NCBI GenBank assembly: GCA_932294295.1
Contig: OW028582.1
Location: forward strand, 36,782,204-36,846,203
Length of the DNA stretch: 64,000 bases
Reading direction: 5' to 3'
Origin: Alitta virens
Lineage: Eukaryota; Annelida; Polychaeta; Phyllodocida; Nereididae
How positions within the stretch are numbered: the stretch's first letter is position 1; every line of letters starts with the position of its first letter. The translations under genes and the position numbers were made by a program. Under the pieces are notes generated by a model. It worked only from the letters and a program-made list of their open reading frames with translations, searched no databases and had not been told where the DNA came from. Shown in pieces: positions 10,282-22,342 of this stretch.

Positions 10282-11056
10282 CTGAAAAAAAGAAAAGAAA
10301 AAGGCAATTACAATTAGCATCTGCAAACAGTCTCAAGTAACCTATTGTTTCGACATAGACAACTGCTCAGTTTCATGATTAAAATTGAAGTTACCACATG
10401 ACAGCATCTTTTTTTTTCTTCATTTTCTTTAGCAACTTCAAAAACTACAGAAAAATTGTATGCCCCAGTAGCAAATAAAATGATGCTGATGATGACATAA
10501 CCATATTGCTTTATATACCCCCTGGATGGGTAATTTTACCTAAATAGTATCCATTACTGGACTATAACCAATGAACTGATAGAACTGTGTTATGATTGAT
10601 AGGCCTATATCAAGCAAATATTAGGTCCCAATGGGGAGAAAAAGTACCACATGAGGATAGCAGATACGTATTGTTTGTTGACGTCATCTATTCTGTGACA
10701 TCATCCATGTAACAACTATTAGTGACGTCATCTTATTGTATTTTTATGTACAGCGGTCGAAGTGCCACCTGTCGGCTCTGTTACTTTTTCTCCCAATTGC
10801 TTGAGCTGTATTGTGGTTAATATTCAAACAAGTTGTCGGGCTCACTGCCTAGTTCCTAAAAAATTAAAGCAATGAACTGCCAAAAACCTTTTAACAAGGA
10901 CCTGAACTCTTTACTTTAAAAATGACTTAAACCACTGGGCTAAAATGTCTTATCATTGCCTGCCCATGATGCAGAAAATTAAACACATTTTACATGATGA
11001 TTACAACAGGTATACATGTAATGCTGTGGTGTGGGCGTGATATGATGTGTCTTTAC
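10282..11056 (-). other. Possible 5' UTR intron of receptor copy 1
   Basis: On the minus strand a strong acceptor (long pyrimidine tract ending TTTTTTTCAG) places the coding exon's start at 10281, 163 nt before the ATG. A good donor, CCTGCAG then GTAAAG, ends a putative non-coding exon at 11057. That exon could begin at about 11135, after CTTCTCCTTGTAG. The signals recur in all units; in unit 4 the base before the donor context is altered (CGG|GTAAAG). This is inference from splice signals only. Confidence 0.35.
10679..10730. promoter_or_regulatory. CRE-like cluster upstream of receptor copy 1
   Basis: Two perfect palindromic TGACGTCA sites (10679-10686 and 10723-10730) flank a TGACATCA variant (10696-10703). 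They lie about 560-610 bp upstream of the receptor ATG. TGACGTCA is the known CREB/ATF binding site. The cluster is intact in units 1-3 and damaged in unit 4. No binding or promoter activity is shown. Confidence 0.5.
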
Positions 11057-11135
11057 CTGCAGGCATTTCATGCACCATATCAGCAATTACTCAGAATCCT
11101 GGTTCACATCCTAAGGTGGTGCTTAGTGTGGTGTA

Positions 11136-11669
11136 CTACAAGGAGAAGTTTATTTAATGTAAGATTGGGTATATATCAATTGTCACATTTTTTAACAAAT
11201 CAACCTCTTTTTTTGGTTTCCAGAGCAGTACCTGGGCACTACAGCACCTGTATGAAACTTTGGCAGAAATGTCTAAAATAATGTAGTTGTACCTTTTTGG
11301 CTCTAAATAATATAGATTTATCAAAAACTGTAATTGTGAGTTCAGTGTTTTTATGTAGACATCTTTTACCTTTTGCCAAAAATAATATCTGTCCCATTTC
11401 TATTCTATAATTTGCATTTATTTAATCATGATTTCACTGTAATGACCTAGAATACCATCTGAACTTGGGTTGTAACTTGGGTTATATCTGAACTTGAGTT
11501 ATGTGTAGGATAATATCGTGATGTGGTGCATGTTATTACTTTCATCGGTACCTGGATGGTCATGAATTTCCCATCAAAGTCCTTCACATGTGTCATGCAA
11601 TCACCATGAAGTGCCTAACATGCATAATCGCAAACTCTGTACAGGATGTTTTTGTTTACTGTGGTTGCC
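11136..11669. other. Upstream non-coding region of unit 1
   Basis: AT-rich with no supported gene. A plus-strand ORF of 95 codons covering 10994-11281 is shared by units 1-3 but interrupted in unit 4, so it is treated as chance. A degraded minus-strand tRNA-like segment may lie at about 10890-10975. Confidence 0.4.
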
Positions 11670-11730
11670 GTGGTCCACTGAATTAGATGGACTCGTAAGC
11701 ACATGGTCGTGGGTTTAAACCCAGCCTTAG
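11670..11730 (+). mobile_element. Second SINE type, internally deleted copy, unit 1
   Basis: The head GTGGTCCACTGAATTAGATGG and B-box-like GGGTTTAAACCCAGCC match the complete element at 52095-52362 in unit 4. About 210 bp of the body are missing here and in units 2 and 3 at the same point, so the deletion predates amplification of these three. Confidence 0.55.
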
Positions 11731-11872
11731 CATGTCGGCTGAGCCATTGAGGATTGCAGTCACAAAACTAATTGCATTTAAATCTATAATTACGGACATT
11801 TCCCCAACTACAGTGTGCATACAAACAGGTCCATTTGATTTCAATCTAACTGGCTTGGTACATCATGTTTTT

Positions 11873-12333
11873 ATACCTGGGCCTAGGCCTTTAACAGTAT
11901 AGAACTATCATATTATGCTCTATGACAGACCAGGTATATTTAAGCGAACGAACGCTCTGAGGATTGAAAATGTATCGGTCCACGCAGCAGCAGCGTAGGC
12001 AGCACAGGCAGAGAAGGGGTTGCTAGACCAATAAATGGATCAATGCAGCAGCAGCGTAGGCAGGGAGGGGGCTTTTGCGAGGCCTGAATTTGTACTATAA
12101 TGGAACTTTTCTCAGCTGCTAATGGTCGGATCTTCACCAAATTTGGTTTGTAAGTTGCGCTTTTGTATCGCGGTTCTAATGGTGTGCCATTTATAGCTGT
12201 ACGAAAGCCCAAGTTAAAACAGTTTTGGCAGGATTTCCCAATGTATTTAAGTGTTTACATTGTAGGCCTAGTGCTGCTGGCACTCTATACACAATACCAG
12301 GTATCTATTCTTTTTTTGAAAGAATATTCTTGT
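11873..12333. repeat. ~460-bp segment present in units 1-3 but absent from unit 4
   Basis: Unit 4 reads CATCATGTTTTTAACTTAATTC across this site. Units 1-3 carry about 440-460 bp at this point, beginning near ATACCTGG and ending near ATACCAGGTAT in inverted orientation. It is either an insertion before amplification of units 1-3 or a deletion in unit 4. It contains two direct copies of GCAGCAGCAGCGTAGGCAG (about 11984 and 12046). Confidence 0.5.
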
Positions 12334-12837
12334 TAACTTAATTCTTTTGACAAAATATTTTTGTTTTCCTGGCCAAATTTTTATTTCTGCAGAATTAATA
12401 AGGCTGTCTGGAAGCCACAAAAATGTCCTGCTTTGTTTTTTTGGGTCACACCAATTTCCAGAGATGCACTTCCATGGAAAATTACAAGGTTCTGGGAATT
12501 AGGTCACTAAGTTTGGTGTACAGACTAAACAAAAAAATTCTTTAAAAAACAAACATAGATATCTGGTAATATGTGAACAATGTTAGCATCACATAGATCT
12601 CAATGTACAGGAGATATGGCACTAAGCGGAGAAATGGTAGTGTTTAATTGTCCAACGTGAAATGGAATGAATGCAAATACAAGATAATTTATAAGAAAGC
12701 TTTAATATAGAGAAATGGATAACAAGTAAAGCTCACTAAACGAGACCTGTACCAGACTTGTGTGATAATAGTCGATAGTAGAATATAATGACATGTAAGA
12801 TATATCCAATAAAAATATTTTTTCCCTGGACTGGACT

Positions 12838-12943
12838 TGAATTAACTGCTGCACTCGCAGCCCTTTTCAAGCAAACCAACTCCATAGACAATTCAGCCTC
12901 TGCTGCTTGCTGCAAGTAGCTGAACTTTTCTAGAAGTACTGTT
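12838..12943 (-). other. Exon-like block, unit 1
   Basis: On the minus strand, after an AG acceptor-like site, about 35 codons read through a helix-prone, Ala/Glu/Leu-rich stretch (includes EKFSYLQQAAEAEL). The unit 4 version differs by several synonymous third-position changes and one Q/E change. That suggests descent from a real coding exon. No matching donor is conserved (AAGTCCAG against AAGGGAAA) and no other exon was found, so this is probably a captured or decayed exon. Family not recognised. Confidence 0.3.
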
Positions 12944-13690
12944 CTGTCTGCAGGGATCTGGATGAAAAATATTTTTGGTGGCACCCCGTAGTGATAGAAA
13001 ACTCTCTTAGGGGTGTATCCACCTGTATATACTGTTTCTTTGTACATGTATACAGGAAATAAAACTTGTCTGAGTCTATATTTAGGCCATGTGGTTCATC
13101 GCCTGAAAGAACGATCGTGTTTACCTTGCTCACTGCAGTAAAATTACATGTTTACCATTTCAATTATGACTAAAACTGTAATTTATGAACTTTGGAAGTG
13201 GTAACCAAGGAAAAAAACGATGGTCACTGTAGAGCTCACTTGCGTGAATTATTATGTTTTTTTAATTGTCAGGATAGTAGAAATTTGGACAAAATATATT
13301 TTCTTCCTCTGAAATTATTTACAAAATAATTACATAATATATGCAGTGTTAAGATGACAAATATATCTTCTTATCATTCATAATTTTTTTCTATTTTCAC
13401 GCAAAGCAAACTGTTATAACACTTATGTACATTACAGATCCCAATCGCTGTTTGACAAGTCACATAGAAGCAAGTTTATTTGGCAGGATATGACTTGAAA
13501 AATACAACAAATTGAATGTGAGCATATTCTATTATCTAAAATGCCCCATTCAATGTCCATCACAATAGGAATGAATATTGATTGATTGAGTCATATCATA
13601 ATTATGTCTCCCTCTTTACCCCTTTATCTTCATATAATGACACATATCTCACAATACGTTAATTTGACAAAATTTGCTGGTTTCTCGTGA
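12944..13690. other. Non-coding spacer of unit 1
   Basis: AT-rich sequence shared by all units up to about 13440. Beyond that point unit 4 carries a 3.7-kb insertion before homology resumes. An inverted degraded version of about 12550-13445 lies at the right edge of the window. Confidence 0.5.
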
Positions 13691-14352
13691 ATATTGCACG
13701 CTAAAAAGTTTGTTCTTACTACTTTGGAAGAGACATTATGCTTACTCAAACATGAAATGGAATTGAGGAATTCCAGAAATTATATAAGAAAGAAAAATAG
13801 GTCAGAGAGTGTGAAAACATTTATATTCTGTGTTGTTCAATGGAGACCCATATCTGCTGGTCTGACGAACATATCGCTCGTAAAAATAATTTACAACCAA
13901 AGGCCCTCGGCTCACAAAGCCGATGAGACTTGACCAACACTTGAAATGAGAGAACAACAAAATTGGGGGCAAAAATGGCCGTCAGTGGACCAGATGTTAT
14001 TGTTCTGAAGATCACGTTGTCTCATTGTTATCTAGTGACATCTGGCGACCTTTTTTGTCACGTAGCTACGAGGTCCAATCATTGGATGACCTCCTTTTTC
14101 CTATTATCACTCAGGAAATTCCAAAACTTCCCTATTATCACTCAGCACATTGAAAACAGCAGTCCTGCAGGAACTTCCGGTTGTAGGGTGTCTCATTGGA
14201 AATACACCCCATTAATCTTTTCTCAATGCAATGAGTTGGAACTTTATTACTATCAGACAGAAGGAATTTCATTGCTTGTGTTTTGAAAGGCAGTAGACTT
14301 GAACTAATATCAATTTATTCTACGTAACTTCTCACAAGTGGGACTCATTTTT
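13691..14352. other. Conserved right end of unit 1
   Basis: This block is recognisable in unit 4 (57640-58513) despite divergence. It includes AAAATGGCCG (about 13974) and ACTTCCGGTT (about 14171), which resemble YY1 and ETS sites. Small ORFs of 79 and 107 codons are shared by units 1-3. In unit 4 the 79-codon frame has mostly amino-acid-changing differences and the 107-codon frame is shifted, so neither is supported as coding. Confidence 0.35.
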
Positions 14353-14681
14353 CATTTGTTGGAAATGCTCTCAGAATTTGATGACATCCATCCATGCAGA
14401 TAGAGCTTTAAGAGAAAATATGGCAATATTTGTCACACTGGTGGCTTCAATTCGAATTTATTGCAATTAAAGGGAAAATTACGGCACTTTCTTTTAAGTG
14501 GTGCTCAACACAGATACTTACAAACTGCAAGGTTGCTACGAAAACAGCAAATAAATCTTTTCTTTAATATTTTACAATGTGTTTCATGTTAATTGCACTG
14601 CAAAAGCAAGATTTCATTGCATCATGTTGCAAAACCCCTATGGCCCTTTTTTTTAGAGCCAAAGAGTAATTTGTAACAATC

Positions 14682-14808
14682 TACATGGCTAAATGTGCCA
14701 TGTGCATTTTCCATGCGTTTTCACCTCATTATGATTAGGCAAAAACGATACATTTTCCATCCGTTTATCCTTCTCATGGAAAACACACTTGGCACATTTG
14801 GCCATGTA
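14682..14808. mobile_element. MITE, TACATGGCC family, unit 2 copy
   Basis: Orthologous to the copy at 1431-1556, with the same TIRs and flanks and an extra GGCACATTTGGCC at the right arm that makes the TIR fuller. Confidence 0.75.
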
Positions 14809-15707
14809 GTCACTTTATTGCCACGTTAATTATGTTCTATGAATGTTTTTAAATGTATATATGTATAATATTCTGTTGATTTTACTACTTTTGTATTTTA
14901 ACTAGCCTAAGGGCCTCATTTGAAAAACCGATTTTATGAATGAGCCACACTGGTAAAATATGTTCTGAAGAAAAAATAAATAAAAATAGATATGGAAAGT
15001 GCAGCACTCTTAAGTAAGTTCTTGCTGCTAGTAAGTCAAATCCTTGAACATGTTTATTTTGGACAAGATCTTAGCTAAAAAGATTTTGGGTGATATAGTT
15101 CAGAAATCTAAACATGGGCTGATAAATTGGTCCATATCTTAACACTTAGGCCATGCATTCTTATTTGGCACATCTTAACCGACAATACATTTTCTTACTT
15201 GTGAGGTTATAATCGCTTTAGTTCTTTGTTTGTGACACAAAATCAAGACAAAATACCATGGAAACGGCGTAATTTTTATATTTAATGTATCTGTCTTAAT
15301 TATCTCCAACAATATCAAGATAATCATATTTCATGAGACACACTGGAGCCGTAGCGATTGTTTAATGGGAAACGACATCCGATTGTCCAATGAATTTTTG
15401 TTTAGAATGATTTAGAGATAATTCTGCTGTGGGGTAAAATGAGCTAATTTATTAAATGGTTAAAACTTGGCAATTTCAGAATTTGATAAATATTTATTTT
15501 ACGGGCAGGTTTACATTGTGAATTAATGAACGAATGAATGAGTGAGTGAATGAATCAATTTTGTCAACATGTACAGGTTACAAAGAGTACCATTATAATA
15601 TATGATATGCCAAAACTCCATGGAAATAATTCACTTACTAACTTTTTTTTAATGTACTCAAAAACATTGAAAGCCATTTTATAGTTACTAATGCCAACTT
15701 TTAAGTT

Positions 15708-15850
15708 AGAGGTGGTCATTTAGATGAGGAGTTACTATTTAAATTCTCTCTGCACATTGAACCCACAACCCTAGAACCTAGATTACAAGCTTAACCACTG
15801 GGCTAATGACCACTGACCATGAACTAAGGGTCACTGCTTGGCAGAAGCAT
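15708..15850 (-). mobile_element. tRNA-like SINE fragment, minus strand, unit 2
   Basis: Same A-box- and B-box-like words as at 2480-2620, on the minus strand. It lacks a short GAGGCCTCATGAT repeat present in unit 1. Confidence 0.45.
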
Positions 15851-15983
15851 GGCAGCCATTAATGCTGTTCTAACTGGACCGATATCAGGACATAACCCAA
15901 TCATAACCTGTTGTATTCCCTTACTAGCTGAATATGCAATTATGTTTTGTCTTTTGCAATTGTATTGTGCAATGCTATATTAA

Positions 15984-16146
15984 AGGGGTGGATCCAGAAA
16001 ATTTTTCAAGGGAAGGGGGGGGGGGGGTTGACAAATTAAAATGTATTGCATAGACGGCTGATTTTTTTTGATATCTTAAATTAAAATGTACTAGGCCGGG
16101 GGTGGGGTGGGGAGGGGCGGGTTTAAAACCCCCTAAATCTGCTACG
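15984..16146. mobile_element. MITE, GGGGCGGATCCAG family, unit 2 copy
   Basis: Orthologous to 2801-2963. One terminal base differs (GGGGTGGATCCAG) and the internal G run is longer. Confidence 0.6.
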
Positions 16147-17622
16147 ATGTATTGTTGCAGTTAAGCTAATACATTATGTGTATTGTATTGAAGCATAATG
16201 TATTGTAATGCATTTTATTCTAGTGTATTGTAGAGCAGTGTAGACGTCTATTGTATTGCAGTGTAGAGTTTTGCAGTGTAATGTACAAAAATGTATAGTG
16301 GAGAAGACAAAAGTAAATTATTGTGCAATGAGCTTTTTAACAGGACCATATAAAGTACTTGAAAAAATACACCAGAGATTTCTTTGTTAAATTTATTTCA
16401 CAATGAAAAGTACAAATTCACCATTTACAAACCGGTACTTAGAGATATTACAGTAAACAACATCTAATCAGTAAGTCTCTTGTAACATCAAAATAACCAT
16501 TAATATCACAACAATATTAATTACGACATAAAAATGTTCAACTGTATGATAAATAATGTGAAAATTAAGAAGTCTGTGTACAACCGGTACTGCAGTAGCC
16601 AGCATTGGTTAAGGATCAGAGGAAATCAGAAATTTTTTTACAAAAGTGACATATCATGGAAGTAGGGGAAGGTATGGAGAAGTGGGCCATAGGGAGAGTT
16701 GGGCCACTCTGCCTACAGCTAAAAGTAATGTTGGAATTACCCTGAAATTGGGTCCCATGGCTCCTATGTGATCATAAGTGCATGTTTGAAAGTGAGAAAA
16801 CATTTGAGATATTTCTTTTCTGATAAAGTGAATTTTTACTTTTTGGTGTCGGTAAATAAAATTTCCACTATGTATACAATTGTTCATTGACAAAAACTGA
16901 TCGAGGATGGATTAGAAATAAATTTATTGTTGTAATTAGCACACAATCAGTTCAATCATATGAATTACATATCATTCCTGCCATGTGGAAAAATATTACA
17001 TTGATTTATTTTAAGAAACTGTTTGGGGGAGAACTGGGCCGCCTTGGGCCCCAATCTAAGGTCCCCTTATGAAAACAAAATACAGTAAAAACTTTCATAA
17101 GGTAATCCCAAACCCACTAGCATTGAATATTATGCTTAGACACTAGCATACACATAAAAAATGAAAAGGACAGCTGTAATCTTACATATGTCACATCATA
17201 GTTGAACTTCACTAAAATGGCTTATAATGCCAGCTGGGTTTACCTACTCTTACATTTTCAGAGTTTACATAAATTGAGGTGAGGATATTTCACTTACATT
17301 AAATCATTATCTACATGTCTATATGACACTAATTTACAGTTTTCCAGCTTGAAATAGTTTAAATGTTACATTGTTAACTGTTATATCTTTTAATGCTGTA
17401 AATTTTTCAATGCAGCTTTAATAGAATGTACTTATTAATTATGAGATGTGGTTCAAATGTCACAATAATAAATGTCATAATAAAAAGCTGTATCTCTGCT
17501 GCTTGTGATGTCTTAGACTGAAATAAATTATTATTAAATTATTTCTTACAGATAACACCAATCACTTTGCCCATTTTCAGTTTGTTATTACCTGACAGGA
17601 GAGGCCCAGTACTCCTGCCCAC

Positions 17623-17661
17623 GTGGCCCAGTTCTCCTTACCAGAGGGTGAACTGGGCCAC
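17623..17661. repeat. GAACTGGGCC hairpin, unit 2
   Basis: Perfect 12-bp inverted arms (17623-17634 and 17650-17661). Further motif copies lie upstream at about 16678 and 17029. Confidence 0.6.
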
Positions 17662-19277
17662 TTTTTCTGAAATTTAATTTTCTTTTTACACATGAAATGG
17701 TTGAGCATTTTTCCACAAAGGCATTTGACATTATTAGATGAATACCTTCAGTATAATTTAGAAATAAAAGAATTGACTGACTATGCTTTATTATTGGAGA
17801 AACAAAATACACTATACACTGGAATATCTGTGACTGACACAAGAACTGCATTCAAGGCATATTTCACAGCAGAGCGGTTGGGGAATTTTTTTTAATGTTA
17901 TTTTAAAGGAAATTAAGTAATATTGTGATAAACAATGAAAAACAATCTTTTGGTTTAATTGTATCAAAAATAATCCACACTCATACACAAATGTACCCCT
18001 GAATATTCGTATTCTGTGATCTATTATTTGTAATAGGCTACAGTTGCAATTTCTGAATGAGTCCAAGAAATATGCCAAATGCCTAAGTATCTTACAAATA
18101 ATGAAACCATGTAACAGACATCGGGGGATAATGCGCTGTTATCAGATGCCAAATGAGGATATCTGGGAATCCCAGAAACCCTTTACCAAGCTGTCACCTC
18201 AATGGATTCATATTTTGTGAGTTTAGTCTGAATTTTATGCTTGCACTTACAAGAATTGCGTAAACTCAGCACATGAACATCTAATTATTCTTTCATTTCA
18301 TCGTTAGACCTTTAATACCATAAACCAGCATATAGATTATAAGAGCAATTCATTAATTTAGTTTAGGTGCAAGCTTCCATGAGTTTAGATCCTTAACAAA
18401 TGTTGACTATGCTGTACTGTAAATGTAATTATGGATTTAATACAAATCACCTGATATAAATTAAATGCTACAGGATTATTTCAATTCCCATTACAATTCA
18501 AATCAACATAAGTAATCTTTGGCACCTGTTTTGTAACTGTCCACTACAAAATTTATTAGTTGATATTTATAATAATAATAAAAATGGAGCTCCTACCAGA
18601 AACAGATTTGTGAACCATAAACAGACATGATTTTCAAACTTAGGCTTTACTATATAAATGATTCAATATTTAAGATATATTGACTACAAGGAAAAAATAT
18701 ATACAAATCAGGTCACAGAACTATCTTACATGTATGGCTTTTTCCAATATATATCCAGCCCACATCATAGTGATAATATAAAAGAATATATATATAGTTT
18801 TTATGGTCACATTTTTCTTACAAAGTGATAAAAATAATGCAAAATGTACAGAAATATTACCTCTGCATGATGCAAATGCAATACTTCTATACATTATTTC
18901 ATAATATCTACAGAATAAACACATGGGTCCTTAATGAAAGGAATACAAAATATATGAGGAATTCTTATGAAAAGCTTCATCTCATAATACAAATGGAATG
19001 TATGAAGAATGTTGTAAAAATGGCAAGAATACGGGTAATTGGATTTACACAGGACTACTAACAGACAATATATATATAATTAGCAATGAGAAATATGACA
19101 ATCAATGAAAAATATAACAGGAAAGAAAACTTATCATCAGAATATGTAATTCGTCCAGCTGAAAAATCTAACTCAAATATAAATCAGCTATATATATATT
19201 CTTTAAGGCATTTTACTATTTTTTTCTGAAGTCAAAAAAATCGCCTTTTAGAAATTGAGATCTATGTAAAGTAAAGG

Positions 19278-19967
19278 GGCGTTCACACTATCACATATAA
19301 GACCTAGGTATGACCACGTATGTCAAAAATGGGTTATACGTGCTCACTCGTGGCTCTGTTAATCTCGTATGACTTCTTTCAACGTGCGTACGTGGGGCAA
19401 TTGTAGATCGCTCGCCAGACGCCCGTAAAACGCTTACCAAACGTACGTCATCAGGCATCAATGAGGCATTCTTGAAGCATCCATGAGACACTTGTAGGCA
19501 TTCATAGATCGCTCGTAGATAGCTCATAGATCGCTCATAGATCACTCGTAGATAGGCAAGGATAGGCACAGAAGACCTCGAGCATGCAACAGACCTCCGA
19601 TGGACATCCGACGAGCGTTTTACGAGCATTCTACGAGTGGACGCAAGTGAATGGCGAGTATATACGGATGGCCAATGGCTACCTATGGCTACGTATGGCC
19701 ACGTACGTCCATAAAACGTACAAATGAACGTACGTAGGATGCTCGCTGACTGATTCCCAAGCAAGTTACATAACTGAAATAAACAATTTACTCGTAGAAC
19801 GTCCGCCAAAGTTTGGTCCTAAGTGGTCAAGCACGACCAGGAGCATCCTACGGATTAGCGTGAGTATACGTAGAACGCTGGATGAGTATGGCCAAGGATG
19901 AACAAGAGTGAAAAAGTATTTTCATACGTGGTCATTCGTAGCTCTTATACGTGATAGTGTGAACACC
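19278..19967. mobile_element. CpG-rich ~690-bp inverted-repeat element, unit 2
   Basis: Orthologous to 6276-6965 with the same length and ends. A 172-codon minus-strand ORF is open here but closed in the sister copies, so it is not a gene. Confidence 0.7.
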
Positions 19968-20065
19968 ACTTAAGATGGAAGGTTTTAGAATAGCAATACA
20001 TTTTGTTTATTGCAACACTCATGGAGTCATAAGCGATGATTTAATAAAAAAAAGTAAACTGATAA

Positions 20066-20337
20066 GCAGCTTAATGGTTAAGCATTTTCCATATTGGCCA
20101 GCTCTGCTGAAGGTCCCAGGTTCAATCCCTGGCCCTGGCACTCTTCATGAGCTACATCCCAGCCGGATGTCGATCCCATGAGACGTGAAATTGGCGGTGC
20201 CTTGTACTGGGTGTCTATGCAGAGGTAAGTGAAAGACCCCACCCATGGGCTAAATGTGTAACATGGTGTGGACTCCAAGTCTTATCATCTCATCATTATG
20301 TCTGCCTCTGGCACCAGTCATATCAGCTGACTAAGCT
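20066..20337 (+). mobile_element. tRNA-derived SINE, unit 2 copy
   Basis: Nearly identical to 7064-7335, with the same long tail and B box GGTTCAATCCC. Confidence 0.7.
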
Positions 20338-20962
20338 TCAGACCTAGTAGTATTGAGACATTAAAAAATATTATCATTTTTGACACAATGAGTATTTGAT
20401 TATAATCTTTCACTGTAAATGAGCACAAGAATTTACTTACAAATGAGCATTAGATCTAATTATTTATAATACACTATGAGCTACATATAATATATTGAAG
20501 ATTGAATACACAACGTTTCTCGGATAAACAATGAGATTTCCACTTCATTAAGTCATACCTGTGGGAACTAAAAGGCAAATATCCTTTAAATACATTTATC
20601 ATAAAAAAAGATATTGTTTGAAAAACTCCATTTTTTAAATGCAAGGTCAATAAATGCTGTTTTTGAAGATTATCAAAAAAGAAAGAAAAAAGAAGATTTT
20701 CTGGCTCTAAGAAAAGAATTTAGTCCGTAACCATAACACATTGTTCTATTAAAAAACTGAGAAATGGTCTTTAGTTCATTTTTTCTTGAAAATACAAAAC
20801 AGCAGATTTCCCACAAAAGAAAATTCATCAATGAGAATATAAAGCACTTTCCAATCCATGGTTTATGATGAAGGTCACCAATAAAGCAATGTCACAACAT
20901 CATTTAAACATATCTTTTGTTATTGATGTGACCTTCGCTGTCGCATGAACCTTCATGAAGGT

Positions 20963-21360
20963 TGTTTGAACACATAACTCAAAATATAATTGAGTTGGGA
21001 AAGAATTAAAAATACATCCTAGATAGCATTCCAAATCGAGCCAGCATCATTTCTACGTTGTTTTGATGTTGTCGACATCGCGCCGACGTCAATACGATTT
21101 GGAATGCTATCTGGGATGTCTGCAAGAGACTGATGACCCAGTTATAAAATTAGGTCATATCTTTCCGAAATGTTCCAAGATTGTATTAATATGCCTGCTG
21201 CTTGTAATTGCACTGATGGAACACATAACTCAGAATAAAATTGTGTTAGGAAAAAATTTCAAATATATGTCTGTAACAGATTTATGACCCAGTTACAAAA
21301 TTAGGTCATGTTTTTCCAAAATATTCCAAGGTCGAATTAATACGCCTGTTGCACTGCAGG
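20963..21360. repeat. 151-bp tandem repeat, unit 2
   Basis: Two monomers plus an upstream one split by a MITE, as in unit 1. Confidence 0.7.
21018..21115. mobile_element. MITE, CCCAGATAGC family, unit 2 copy
   Basis: 98 bp, orthologous to 8019-8116, with TIRs intact. Confidence 0.75.
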
Positions 21361-22342
21361 TATTCCTTATCACATTTTTTCGAAAATATAGTTCCTCAAA
21401 TTCCTCCAAGTTAGTTGTTATTGCACCTAATACACAGATAATTGAATCACCGGTGTGTTCTACAAGATGAAATTATTGCGTTAACATAGCCAGTTTGCAC
21501 TGACAAAGCTGTTGCTTCATTGTCTCAGAGACTTCATATTGGCCCTGTGAGAATAAATTAAGTGTGTCTTGTACTTAGTCCAACAAATGAAATTTCATAT
21601 TGTTTGTTAATGCTGGATTAAGGTTTGTCAATGTGTTTAAATGCTAAAATTGTTCGCACAAATAAAATATCATGTTTCATACAACCGGAATGTGTTCAAA
21701 TCTTTGAAGTTTGCTGTCATAACACAGAAATCACTGTTTCATAATTTCATTCGCTGAGGCGAAGTTGAGGTACAAATAATTTTCCAAATCCCACAAAACT
21801 CTAATTATTAGAGGGCACCATCCACCATATATTCTCCACATTGTACAACATACACTTCAGCCATCCAACATACACTCTAGCCTTCCAATAAACTCTGCTG
21901 CTGTGTAACATACACCCATGCTGGATGAGAATGAAGATTCCGATTGGCTCACAGGAGCTGAGTGGAGAATACGTACATCCTATTGGTTCAAGTCATGAGA
22001 ACTTTTGTCACATTGTTTAGTAGTATCTTACAAAAGCCATGATGTGTCAGATCTAATTCAGTGCAAAAGTCCTCTCGATGGTACATTTAGAATACTGAGA
22101 CAAGTACTATAATTTAATCAAAATGAATGTCAGACTTTAATGATACGGTGACCAGTAATTCCGGATAAACTGAAAATATCCTGTATTTGGTAAAAGGAAC
22201 AAAGGTTGCAATAGTCTGCCAGCCTTGTCACCAACTTGAATTTTGGTTTATGTATTCAGATTTTAATGACGTGGTCACAACACTGGCTAGTTGTCCGAGG
22301 TCACCTGTAAATATTCCTATATTTGGGTCTTTTAAGCTTGTT

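Larger units (their letters stand above)
1093..14352. repeat. Tandem array unit 1 (13.26 kb)
   Basis: First of four head-to-tail units. Its left edge is the ancestral left flank (GAGGCAT then TTGTTGCAAATG) and its right edge is a duplication junction at 14353-14355. It carries the receptor pseudogene. Its right third (10118-14352) aligns with unit 3 at a constant offset of 26842, with no net indel. Its left part is closer to unit 2 in several diagnostic patches, such as the form of the SINE at 7064. Confidence 0.9.

Noticed and set aside
10994..11281. 95-codon plus-strand ORF repeated in units 1-3
   Set aside because: It is shared only because the units are recent copies. In unit 4 the frame is interrupted after about 50 codons by different sequence.
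13694..13933. 79-codon ORF with a longer counterpart in unit 4 (57791-58057)
   Set aside because: The frame survives a 6-base indel, but most differences change the amino acid, which is not the pattern of a constrained protein.
13963..14286. 107-codon plus-strand ORF repeated in units 1-3
   Set aside because: The diverged unit 4 counterpart (58132-58444) is frameshifted, which argues against a protein.
19291..19809. 172-codon minus-strand ORF
   Set aside because: It lies inside the CpG-rich inverted-repeat element and is broken in the copies in units 1, 3 and 4.
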